From: Alphaproteobacteria bacterium
GTDB lineage: Bacteria; Pseudomonadota; Alphaproteobacteria; Rhizobiales; Devosiaceae
Length of the DNA: 34,831 nt
NCBI GenBank assembly: GCA_024280655.1
Contig: JAJRPR010000099.1
Span: 1 to 34,831, forward strand
Direction: 5' to 3'
Both the position numbers and the translations under genes were made by a program. Below are positions 9,547 through 18,310 of this stretch, piece after piece. How positions within the stretch are numbered: position 1 is the first letter of the stretch; the number at the start of each line of letters is the position of its first letter. The notes beneath the pieces are model-generated. The model was not told the DNA's origin. It saw only the letters and a program-made list of their open reading frames with translations, and searched no databases.

Positions 9547-10696
9547 TGCAAGTCCCTTATTATCACTGGTTGTGCCAACCAAAAATCGGCAGGAGTATGC
9601 GATCAGTCTGCTTCAAGGCGTCCGGGCTTGCGAGGCGCCGGAGTTGGAGGTAATTGTCCAGGACAATTCCGACGATACCACGCTCCAGGAACTTGTTTCT
9701 GGCTTGAATGATCCGCGCATCCGTTATTTTCATTGTGCCGAGCCGCTGAACATGCACCAGAACTTCGATCTGGCGATCAACAAGGCGAGAGGCGAGTATG
9801 TTTGTGCAATGGGCGACGACGACGGCATTATCATTCCAGCAGCGCTTGCCAGCCTGCACCGAGCAAAGTCCCGTGGCGCTGATGCTTTGCTGACCGAAAT
9901 GTATTCATACTCCTGGCCGGGCATAGTGCACCGGATATGGGGGGACATGGGTGGCCCGGTCAGTTCCGCGCGCGTTTTTCCAGGGATCCGCGAGCAATTG
10001 CTTGATCCAGTGGTCGCGCTTGAAGAGTTATTCAGGCGCGGATCGGTTGGTGGTCTGGGCTTGCTGCCGCGCATTTATCATGGCTATGTTTCGCGCACGA
10101 GCCTGAACGCATTAAAAGAACATTGTGGCACTTATTTTCCGGGGAGCAGCCCTGACCTGGCCAACGCGGTAGCTTTGGTGCCTTTTGTTGATACAATGCT
10201 GTTTGACCCCAGTGTGACGCTTATTTCCGGTCATTCACCGCGCAGTGGCGGCGGCCAGGGTACGGCCGGGCAGCATCATGGCGAACTGGAGGATGTCAGC
10301 CATCTTCCACCAGAAACGCTCAATAATTGGGACCCGGCCATACCCCGCTTTTGGTCAGGCACAACAATCTATGCGCAAAGCGCGGTTGAAGCCGCCAGGG
10401 CGGTTGATTTGTCCCCCGCACAAACCTTCAACTACAAAGCGGTTTGCGTTGGCTGCCTTATCTATCAGCCGACGAAATATCGCAAACATATCCGTGCGGC
10501 GCTGCTTGCCACCGGGCAAGGCGGATCGTATCTTGGGCCTTCGCTTGCCGCAGGATATGTTGCGATGACTTTCCGTCGCTCGAAATCTTTCATCCGCAAT
10601 TTCGCCATTTATTATCTCGGGATAGGTATATTGGGCCGCTTTGACAGTATCAAAGATATAATGATCCAGATGTCGCGCGGCTCGGACACATCATGA
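9533..10696 (+). CDS. Glycosyltransferase family 2
   Basis: LLSLVVPTKNRQEYAISLLQ ... NKARGEYVCAMGDDDGI, the classic GT2 nucleotide-sugar-binding region. The ORF opens at 9488; the ATG at 9533 is more likely. Confidence 0.85.
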   Translation: MMKPDASPLLSLVVPTKNRQEYAISLLQGVRACEAPELEVIVQDNSDDTTLQELVSGLNDPRIRYFHCAEPLNMHQNFDLAINKARGEYVCAMGDDDGIIIPAALASLHRAKSRGADALLTEMYSYSWPGIVHRIWGDMGGPVSSARVFPGIREQLLDPVVALEELFRRGSVGGLGLLPRIYHGYVSRTSLNALKEHCGTYFPGSSPDLANAVALVPFVDTMLFDPSVTLISGHSPRSGGGQGTAGQHHGELEDVSHLPPETLNNWDPAIPRFWSGTTIYAQSAVEAARAVDLSPAQTFNYKAVCVGCLIYQPTKYRKHIRAALLATGQGGSYLGPSLAAGYVAMTFRRSKSFIRNFAIYYLGIGILGRFDSIKDIMIQMSRGSDTS

Positions 10697-10769
10697 TCAG
10701 CTTGACTATGAAGCGGTATTCGAGTGCTGAATATATAAAAAGCAGCCGCAACAATATGCGTAAAAATAC

Positions 10770-11108
10770 ATGAAAACCATTCTCATCTGCCAGAACGAGA
10801 TCATGGCCTATCGCAAGCCGGTCTATAATGGGCTGGCGGAAGAGTATGAGGTGACGGTGTTGCACTCTGGGCAACCGAGCGTGGATGCGGGGGATCTATA
10901 TCAGGAAATCATCGTGCCGCAAAAGCGTGTTGGGCCGTTTCACTTGCAACGTGGTGTTTCAATGCGCAAGAGAATGCAGCAATATGATGTTGTCATCGCC
11001 ATGTTCGATCTGCGCTGGCCGTCTTATTTGCTTCCTCTGTTTTTTAAGCGGCGAGCTAAATACATACTTTGGGGGCATTGCAGGCAATTTTCATGGGGAA
11101 TGAAATGA
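10770..11108 (+). pseudogene. Truncated glycosyltransferase (N-terminal fragment, GT4-like)
   Basis: MKTILICQNEIMAYRKPVYNGLAEEYEVTVLHSG...YDVVIAMFDLRWPSY...KYILWGHC looks like a GT N-terminal Rossmann half. It stops at 112 aa without a donor-binding C-terminal domain. Confidence 0.65.
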
Positions 11109-11713
11109 CGATCACTTATTACTGGACGCGTATAATCAAGAAGTTTCAAGGTGCTGCGATAAAGAATTCAGCAATTCACTTGACTGCTAAAGTCGAGGCT
11201 GGTAGCATGTTTGTCAATTCTAGTATGAATAAACATTCATTTTGCGGTTATAATTGCAAAATAATAAACTGCGATATTGGTTCATTCACTTCTATTGCTG
11301 ATGATGTAGTAATGGGAGTTGGTCATCACTCTTTGGAATGGGTAGCGATGTCTCCGGTTTTTTATGCGGGACGAGACAGCGTAAAAGCTAAATTTTCGAC
11401 CCATGAATGGGAGCCAGTTAAAAGAATTACAATTGGTCACGATGTTTGGATTGGTGAAAAGGTGCTCATCAAACAAGGCCTTACGATCGGAACCGGCTCA
11501 GTAATTGGAATGGGAAGCATAGTAACCAAAAATGTGGGGCCCTACAGTATTGTTGCCGGAAATCCAGCCAGGTTAATTCGGGCAGGATTTGACGCAAAAA
11601 TCGCAAAACGACTTGTCAAAAGCAATTGGTGGGATTTGAGTGATAAAAAGCTTCTTGACGCTGCGAAGTACATCAAGAATCCAGAGCAATTTCTGGAGGT
11701 TATTTCCAAATGA
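11105..11713 (+). CDS. Left-handed beta-helix (hexapeptide) acetyltransferase, CatB/WbbJ-like
   Basis: Hexapeptide repeats and ITIGHDVWIGEKVLIKQGLTIGTGSVIGMGSIVTKNVGPYSIVAGNPARLIR. The likely ATG at 11105 overlaps the upstream TGA. Confidence 0.88.
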   Translation: MTITYYWTRIIKKFQGAAIKNSAIHLTAKVEAGSMFVNSSMNKHSFCGYNCKIINCDIGSFTSIADDVVMGVGHHSLEWVAMSPVFYAGRDSVKAKFSTHEWEPVKRITIGHDVWIGEKVLIKQGLTIGTGSVIGMGSIVTKNVGPYSIVAGNPARLIRAGFDAKIAKRLVKSNWWDLSDKKLLDAAKYIKNPEQFLEVISK

Positions 11714-12870
11714 AAATATTACATTGTTGCCTTGCTAATTTCTATATAGATGACTACGGATACCAAGAAAACATACTTCCAAAGATGCATAAATTACAGG
11801 GGCATAAGGTAACAATACTGGCTTCGACAGAAACGTATCTTGATAATAAGACATTGGGATATGCAGAGCCCGGATCATATATCAACGAATTTGACATACC
11901 AGTGACACGTCTGCCTTATATTTCATATTTGCCAAAATTCCTTGTACGCAAACTACGACTTTATATCGGTACCAGGGAATTTATTGAAAAGATAAAGCCA
12001 GATATTATATTTCTACATGACTGTCAGTTTCTCAGTATTGCAGAAGTAAAAAAATATTGTGAGGAAAATTCACATGTCAAACTGTATGTGGATTCTCATA
12101 CGGACTTCGTAAATAGCGGCAAAAACTGGATATCGAAAAATATACTACATGGGTTGATTTATAGGTGGTGCGCAAAGACCATTGAGCCCTATGTTACTAA
12201 ATTCTATGGAACTCTTCCCGTTAGAAGTAAATTTCTCGAAAATGTATACGGGGTTGCAGCAAAAAAAATCCAATTACTGGAGTTTGGTGCCGATCATACA
12301 GTGGTTGATTGGTCAAAGAAGGATGAATTGCGAAAGGAAAGCAGAAGCAAACTTGGTCTGGAAAACAAATTCGTCTTGGTGAGCGGTGGAAAGATAGATG
12401 AAAGAAAAAATATCCATTTGCTGATGCAGGCGGTATCGGAGTTGAACAATGAAAATTTGACTTTGATTCTATTTGGCACTCCAACTGATAGCATGAGTTC
12501 TGTAGTAAAATCGCTATTACAAAAAAAAACAATTAAGTACATGGGTTGGGCGACAACAGCAGATATATATAATTATATGCTGGCGAGTGATTTAGCCATT
12601 TTCCCAGGTACGCATTCGATATTGTGGGAGCAGGCAATAGGTGTAGGGCTGCCTTGCATATTTAAGCGATGGCCGGGAATGGAGCATCTGGATTTAGGTG
12701 CTAATTGTCTTTTTCTTGAAGATAAACCCACGGTGCGGTCAATAAAAAAATCATTAACAACGATAATTGAGGATCCCAACTTGTTCCGGGAAATGAAGCA
12801 AAGTGCCGTGGAAAAAGGAATACCTCAATTTTCATATTATGAGATAGCAAAAAGGGCGATAGAACAATAG
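11710..12870 (+). CDS. Glycosyltransferase family 4
   Basis: FVLVSGGKIDERKNIHLLMQAVSEL...LILFGTP...YMGWATTADIYNYMLASDLAIFPGTHSILWEQAIGVGLP, a GT4 (GT-B) signature. Confidence 0.85.
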   Translation: MKILHCCLANFYIDDYGYQENILPKMHKLQGHKVTILASTETYLDNKTLGYAEPGSYINEFDIPVTRLPYISYLPKFLVRKLRLYIGTREFIEKIKPDIIFLHDCQFLSIAEVKKYCEENSHVKLYVDSHTDFVNSGKNWISKNILHGLIYRWCAKTIEPYVTKFYGTLPVRSKFLENVYGVAAKKIQLLEFGADHTVVDWSKKDELRKESRSKLGLENKFVLVSGGKIDERKNIHLLMQAVSELNNENLTLILFGTPTDSMSSVVKSLLQKKTIKYMGWATTADIYNYMLASDLAIFPGTHSILWEQAIGVGLPCIFKRWPGMEHLDLGANCLFLEDKPTVRSIKKSLTTIIEDPNLFREMKQSAVEKGIPQFSYYEIAKRAIEQ

Positions 12871-12916
12871 TGCCTGATAAGGCTTCCGGTTGACCAATGA
12901 CGCCTACAACCAGAGA

Positions 12917-14038
12917 TCAACTCACCACCGCCCGATCCGTCATTCGCCGCCAGTTTGTGCCGTCGGAAAATGCCATCACCGCGCCGCCGCTTTCGTCACT
13001 GACATAAATCATAGCGCCTTCGCCCACAGTCGCGGCACCCGGCAATGTCGTTATCGTATAAGAGCCCGTCCGCACGGGGCCATCAACATGCAGCTTGCAG
13101 GTCGGGGATGTTGTGCCAATCCCGAAATCACCCGCTTGGGTAATGCCCGCTCGGTAAGTACCTTCTGTCTCCCAGAAGACGCCGTAATAGGAGGAAAAGT
13201 GAAGAGCTGAATTTGAGAATGCTCCATCGCCAAGATTTTTGAACCCCAACACTCGCCCTTTGTTGTTTACGTAACTATAAAATGGTTCATTTGAATCCCA
13301 CTGCTGGACAAAATCGGTGAAATAGCCCGTTGGGCTTGAGGGGTGGGATAGCCGAAAACCTGTGCTACTATTGATTTCTAATCCTTTGGCAGGGCTGTCT
13401 GTGCCGATACCTACCCGATTGTTTGTCGCATCAATGGTGATGTTTTCGTACCATGTACTGCCGTCTGCACTGGTCTTGAAATGAAAATTATTATCACCAG
13501 TGAGGCCTATTTCAGCCCGGCCAGACCAGTTGTCCTGAAACAGGAGTGATGCGGTATCGCCAACGGCGTTTTTGTTTAGCTTGGCCTGTATTCCGGCACC
13601 AGCATTAGAAAACAAAACCGCATCAGTTCGCACCGATAGCTTGTTGGTTGTATCCGCAGTTGCATTGATTCCTAGCAATGAAAGATTTTGCAATTCTGAG
13701 CCGATAATATCTCCCCAGTTTGCACCGTCATAGCTTTGCAAAATGCCTTCATCAATTATTTGACATGTCCAGCCCGTTTTAGGCGTATGAAAGATCCATG
13801 CGCCATCCTGATAGGCAGCAATTTGCCCATCATTGCCGCTCCATGCACCAGTTGCACTTGCGGCAACAAGGTAGCGGTCTCCTTCATCTGGCGATGCAGG
13901 TGGCGTTGCCAGATCACGATCCATAACCGCCAGCATGACTAAAGCGTCCAGCGCCCTGATCGCCTCGTTGTGAGTGACATGTTTTTGTGCCTGTGCCGCC
14001 ATGATGTAGGGCAGATTCAAATTAGCAGTTATATCCAT
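12917..14038 (-). CDS. DUF2793-containing protein (phage/GTA tail-fibre or spike-like)
   Basis: N-terminal LNLPYIMAAQAQKHVTHNEAIRALDALVMLAVMDRD...PDEGDRYLVAASATGAWSGNDGQIAAYQDGAW is the recognisable DUF2793 signature. C-terminal fibre-like repeats end FSDGTNWRRMTDRAVV. Confidence 0.8.
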   Translation of the reverse strand: MDITANLNLPYIMAAQAQKHVTHNEAIRALDALVMLAVMDRDLATPPASPDEGDRYLVAASATGAWSGNDGQIAAYQDGAWIFHTPKTGWTCQIIDEGILQSYDGANWGDIIGSELQNLSLLGINATADTTNKLSVRTDAVLFSNAGAGIQAKLNKNAVGDTASLLFQDNWSGRAEIGLTGDNNFHFKTSADGSTWYENITIDATNNRVGIGTDSPAKGLEINSSTGFRLSHPSSPTGYFTDFVQQWDSNEPFYSYVNNKGRVLGFKNLGDGAFSNSALHFSSYYGVFWETEGTYRAGITQAGDFGIGTTSPTCKLHVDGPVRTGSYTITTLPGAATVGEGAMIYVSDESGGAVMAFSDGTNWRRMTDRAVVS

Positions 14039-14168
14039 TTTTGGTTACTCCGTTATACGTTGACTGTTTTCATAACGATGATACTAGAAAGAATAGCGGT
14101 GGGGATTATTTTTTAGACCTACCAAAGGTGCATAAAATTCAGTTCCATATGAAGAAGGAAAACTAGGA

Positions 14169-15506
14169 ATGAAAATAAGCTATGCTTCACTACTCTCCGA
14201 TAAGATAAGCTCCCGTGCCGCAGTTATTGGCGTCATCGGTCTTGGCTATGTCGGATTGCCATTGGCTTCTACTATGGCGCGGGGGAAATTTCGCGTCTGC
14301 GGATTTGATGTGGACGAACAAAAGGTTACTATCCTTAATAAAGGTAATTCTTACATTGACGCAGTAAGCTCAGAGGAACTTGCCGGACACATTGAATCTG
14401 GATTGTTCCACGCGACGACCAATTTTGATGAACTCTTGGAATGTGATGTTATCATTATCTGCGTGCCAACACCCCTATCAAAGCAACGCGAACCAGATCT
14501 TTCGTATGTCGCTGCAACAGCGGAGACAATTAAAAATCGGTTGCGGCCAGGTCAGGCCATTATCCTTGAATCAACAACTTACCCTGGCACAACGATTGAG
14601 CTGTTGAAGCCAGTTTTAGAAGCGACTGGTCTAAAAAGTGGTCAAGATTTCTGGCTAGGATTTTCTCCCGAGCGCGAAGACCCAGGCAATAAGAACTTTC
14701 ATACCATATCGATCCCGAAAGTCGTTAGTGGTGACGGGTCAGTGGCAAGAGAAATCATTAAGGACATCTACGATGCGGCATTTGAGAAAGTTGTTTCAGT
14801 GTCATCACCATCCACCGCTGAAGCCGTAAAAATAACAGAGAATGTTTTCCGAGCGGTCAATATTGCCCTAGTGAACGAACTGAAGGTCATCTTTAGCGAA
14901 ATGGATATTGACATCTGGGAGGTTATCGATGCCGCAGCGACAAAGCCATTCGGATTTATGCCTTTTTATCCAGGACCTGGGCTTGGTGGACACTACATCC
15001 CCATTGATCCATTTTATTTAACTTGGAAGTCTCGGGAATTCGGATTACCAACCCGATTCATTGAGCTTGCTGGTGAAATCAATCTCTCGATGCCGCGCTA
15101 CGTAATTGCTAACTTGGAAAAGGCGCTGGACTATTATCAGTCTGTTTCTCTCGGTAATGCGCGTGTTCTCCTGCTTGGTTTGGCCTATAAGAAAAATGTT
15201 TCCGACATCAGAGAAAGTCCAGCATTCGCCCTAATGGAAATTTTGACACAGCGTGGGACAAGTTTCGACTACCACGATCCTTATGTTCCAGAGATTCCAA
15301 TGACCCGAGAACATTCACAGTTTGCTGGTAACAAGGGAGTGACGCTGACACCAAAGCTCTTGAAGGAATACAACGCAGTACTTGTATGTACCGATCACGA
15401 CACGATCGATTATCAGATGATTGCCGACCACGCTGAGCTCTTGATCGATACCCGCAACGCATTTAAGAATCGCAGAATTGACGTTCAGAACCTAGTTAAA
15501 ACGTAA
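14169..15506 (+). CDS. Nucleotide sugar dehydrogenase (UDP-N-acetyl-D-glucosamine 6-dehydrogenase, WbpA/TviB-like)
   Basis: IGVIGLGYVGLPLA, PTPLSKQREPDLSYV, GFSPEREDPGN, PFYPGPGLGGHYIPIDPFYL (the catalytic Cys position is not assigned precisely here). Confidence 0.88.
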   Translation: MKISYASLLSDKISSRAAVIGVIGLGYVGLPLASTMARGKFRVCGFDVDEQKVTILNKGNSYIDAVSSEELAGHIESGLFHATTNFDELLECDVIIICVPTPLSKQREPDLSYVAATAETIKNRLRPGQAIILESTTYPGTTIELLKPVLEATGLKSGQDFWLGFSPEREDPGNKNFHTISIPKVVSGDGSVAREIIKDIYDAAFEKVVSVSSPSTAEAVKITENVFRAVNIALVNELKVIFSEMDIDIWEVIDAAATKPFGFMPFYPGPGLGGHYIPIDPFYLTWKSREFGLPTRFIELAGEINLSMPRYVIANLEKALDYYQSVSLGNARVLLLGLAYKKNVSDIRESPAFALMEILTQRGTSFDYHDPYVPEIPMTREHSQFAGNKGVTLTPKLLKEYNAVLVCTDHDTIDYQMIADHAELLIDTRNAFKNRRIDVQNLVKT

Positions 15507-15786
15507 TTGGGTTCTCTTCGTCATTTTGATTATCTATTTTTTAAGACGATTAATTTTTGCGACGGGTTCAAGTTTCTGTTGCCGTCCCTAAATATAATCT
15601 TAGCGATGATTGATTCGGACGCTTAATTGCAAAATTAGGCAGACCATATCAATTTAAGAACTCTACGCTTAAATGAAACTAGCTTAGGGGCAAGGTCAGG
15701 CAGTGTCACCATATATCTCATAATTAGTTTATATGTGGTACTTTGCTTTTAGAATCTAATTATTGTAATAAATTGAAAGGTTTTTT

Positions 15787-16920
15787 ATGACAAAATATAG
15801 AATCTGTTCAAACTGCGTTATGGATACTAGTGATAGTGCTATTTCATTTGATAATGATGGTCTATGTGATCATTGCTCAGGTTTCAGAGAGAATGTTTTA
15901 CCAAACTGGTTTCCCAATGACGAAGGTAAACGTCGTGTTGCACAAATGGTTGATAAAATTAAGGAAGCTGGAAAGGGAAAGGAATTTGATTGTATTTTAG
16001 GCATGTCAGGCGGTATTGACAGTTCTTACATGCTACATCTTGTTGTAACTGAATTTGGCCTTAGGCCTCTTGTGTTTCATGTCGATGGCGGATGGAATAC
16101 AGATATTGCGGTAAACAATATCCAAATGCTAGTCGAAAAACTGGATCTCGATCTTTATACTGAGGTTATCAATTGGCAAGAAATGAAAAATTTTCAACTA
16201 TCGTTTTTCAAGTCTGGCGTACCTCATTTAGACATACCTCAAGATCATGCTTTCATTGCAACCCTATACCATTTTGCTAACAAAAATAGTATAAAATACA
16301 TTATTAATGGCGGCAACTATTCAACTGAATGTGTTAGAAATCCATTGGAATGGCTTTATTACGGTACTGACATGGCTCAACTAAAAGATATTCAAGGTAA
16401 ATTTGGCACAATCCCACTTAAAACATACCCATTTAGCTCTATCCTATTTCATAAAATTTATCTGCGTTATTTGCGTAGAATTAAGGTTGTAAAGCCACTG
16501 GATTTTTTACCCTATACAAAAGAAATGGCTATTGATACGCTTTCAACAAAATATGGTTGGAAGCCTTATCCTCAAAAACATTTTGAAAGCCGCTTCACTA
16601 AATTTTATGAGGGTTACTGGTTACCAACTAGGTTTGGGTATGACACACGACGCGTGCAATATTCATCACTAATTCTTACTGATCAAATGACACGCGAAGA
16701 TGCTTTAGAGAAATTAAAACTGCCAGCTTATAGTCCTGAAACAATAGAAGAAGAATTTGAGTATATTGCTACTAAGCTAGGAATAAGTGCCAAAGAATTG
16801 CGCTCTTATCATGAAATGCCTCTTAAAACATACCGTGATTACAAAAATCAGGAAGCTATGTTCAATTTTGGAGCCAAAGTTTTGAATTTACTTGGAATTG
16901 AGAGAAATATAAAAAGGTAA
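15787..16920 (+). CDS. wbpG: N-acetyl sugar amidotransferase (WbpG/WbuX-like, PP-loop)
   Basis: CSNCVMDTS...CDHCSGF Cys pairs and PP-loop ILGMSGGIDSSYMLHL. Confidence 0.88.
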   Translation: MTKYRICSNCVMDTSDSAISFDNDGLCDHCSGFRENVLPNWFPNDEGKRRVAQMVDKIKEAGKGKEFDCILGMSGGIDSSYMLHLVVTEFGLRPLVFHVDGGWNTDIAVNNIQMLVEKLDLDLYTEVINWQEMKNFQLSFFKSGVPHLDIPQDHAFIATLYHFANKNSIKYIINGGNYSTECVRNPLEWLYYGTDMAQLKDIQGKFGTIPLKTYPFSSILFHKIYLRYLRRIKVVKPLDFLPYTKEMAIDTLSTKYGWKPYPQKHFESRFTKFYEGYWLPTRFGYDTRRVQYSSLILTDQMTREDALEKLKLPAYSPETIEEEFEYIATKLGISAKELRSYHEMPLKTYRDYKNQEAMFNFGAKVLNLLGIERNIKR

Positions 16921-16927
16921 ATATGGC

Positions 16928-17545
16928 ATGATAGGTATAATCGAATATGGGTCTGGCAATGTGTTTGCCATTATGAATATATTAAAGCAGCGCAAAATTG
17001 CTCATTTTTTATCAGGAGATCCAAAAAAATTGGCAAAAGCGGATCGCTATATTCTTCCTGGTGTAGGGGCTTTTGATCCAACAATGGAGAATCTTACCAG
17101 CTCTGGAATAGTTGATTGTTTGAATGAGCAGGTGCTGGAAAAAAGGAAAAAAGTCTTAGGAATTTGTGTGGGCATGCATCTTTTGGCAGAAGGTAGTGAT
17201 GAAGGGGAGCGGCCAGGGCTTGGTTGGATTAAGGGTCGGGTACACCAAATTGATGAGCGAAGACTAAATACTCCTCCCCATCTTCCTCATATGGGTTGGA
17301 ACGATATTCAGCTAACTGATAAGAGATCGCTGTTCTTTGGTGTGGATATTGATCATGGGTATTATTTTTTGCATAGTTATTATTTTGATCCAACTAACAA
17401 AGAGCATATAGCAGCAAGGGTTAATTATGGGTCAAGTATGCCTTGCGCTGTTGAGCGTGATAATATTTTTGGTGTGCAGTTCCACCCCGAAAAAAGCCAT
17501 TCTAATGGCGTGCGTCTTTTGCAAAATTTTGCGGAGATGCTATGA
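16928..17545 (+). CDS. hisH: HisH-like glutamine amidotransferase subunit (surface-sugar amidation partner)
   Basis: IIEYGSGNVFAIMN, PGVGAFDPTMENL, nucleophile motif GICVGMHLLAEGSDEG, GVQFHPEKSHSNG. Confidence 0.88.
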   Translation: MIGIIEYGSGNVFAIMNILKQRKIAHFLSGDPKKLAKADRYILPGVGAFDPTMENLTSSGIVDCLNEQVLEKRKKVLGICVGMHLLAEGSDEGERPGLGWIKGRVHQIDERRLNTPPHLPHMGWNDIQLTDKRSLFFGVDIDHGYYFLHSYYFDPTNKEHIAARVNYGSSMPCAVERDNIFGVQFHPEKSHSNGVRLLQNFAEML

Positions 17546-18285
17546 TGTTGAGATCTCGGATTATTCCCTGCCTTTTGCTACGTGATAAAGGCCTTGTTAA
17601 AACACAACAATTCAAGAATGCTAAATATGTTGGTGACCCAATTAATGCTGTTAAAATATTTAATGAAAAACAAGTTGATGAACTAACTATTTTTGATATT
17701 GATGCCACAGTAAATGGCTCAGAACCTGACTATGAACATTTGAAAAGCATTGCTATCGAAAGCCGAATGCCATTATGCTATGGGGGAGGTATTACTTCAG
17801 CTAAACAAGCAGCAAAAATAATTTCTCTTGGTTATGAAAAAATTTCAATTAGTGCTGCAGCAATCTCTCGTCCTGCCCTAATACAAGAAATGGCTGACAC
17901 TATTGGTCGTCAAAGTGTTGTTGTTACTATTGATGTAAAAAAAGGGAAACTGCTGACTAGCCATACGATTTATACCCATAATGGGCAACAAAAAAACAAA
18001 GTTAAACTATTAGATTTTGTTAGCAAGGCAGCTGATCTTGGCGCAGGTGAAATTGTTATAAATTCGATTGATAGAGATGGAATGATGCAAGGTTACGATC
18101 TTGAACTCGCTAAAATAATTCGTAATCAAGTTACAACTCCTTTGACTTTTCTAGGAGGTGCTGGCAGTACCAAAGATATGTCAGATTTAATTAAAAGCGT
18201 TGGTGTCGTTGGTGCGGCGGCTGGTTCTTTTTTTGTCTTTAAGGGTATATATCGTGCCGTATTAATCAACTACGCACGCCCATAG
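17542..18285 (+). CDS. hisF: HisF-like protein associated with sugar amidation (WbuZ type)
   Basis: RIIPCLLLRDKGLVKTQQFKNAKYVGDPINAVKIFNEKQVDELTIFDIDAT; SIDRDGMMQGYDLEL. ATGATG start overlapping the hisH-like stop. Confidence 0.87.
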   Translation: MMLRSRIIPCLLLRDKGLVKTQQFKNAKYVGDPINAVKIFNEKQVDELTIFDIDATVNGSEPDYEHLKSIAIESRMPLCYGGGITSAKQAAKIISLGYEKISISAAAISRPALIQEMADTIGRQSVVVTIDVKKGKLLTSHTIYTHNGQQKNKVKLLDFVSKAADLGAGEIVINSIDRDGMMQGYDLELAKIIRNQVTTPLTFLGGAGSTKDMSDLIKSVGVVGAAAGSFFVFKGIYRAVLINYARP

Positions 18286-18310
18286 ACAACAGATATAGGT
18301 TATATTCTTA

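Noticed and set aside
16928-18285. hisH/hisF as histidine biosynthesis genes
   Set aside because: Adjacent to a WbpG-like amidotransferase, and the HisF-like protein lacks the first catalytic Asp; better read as a sugar-amidation trio.
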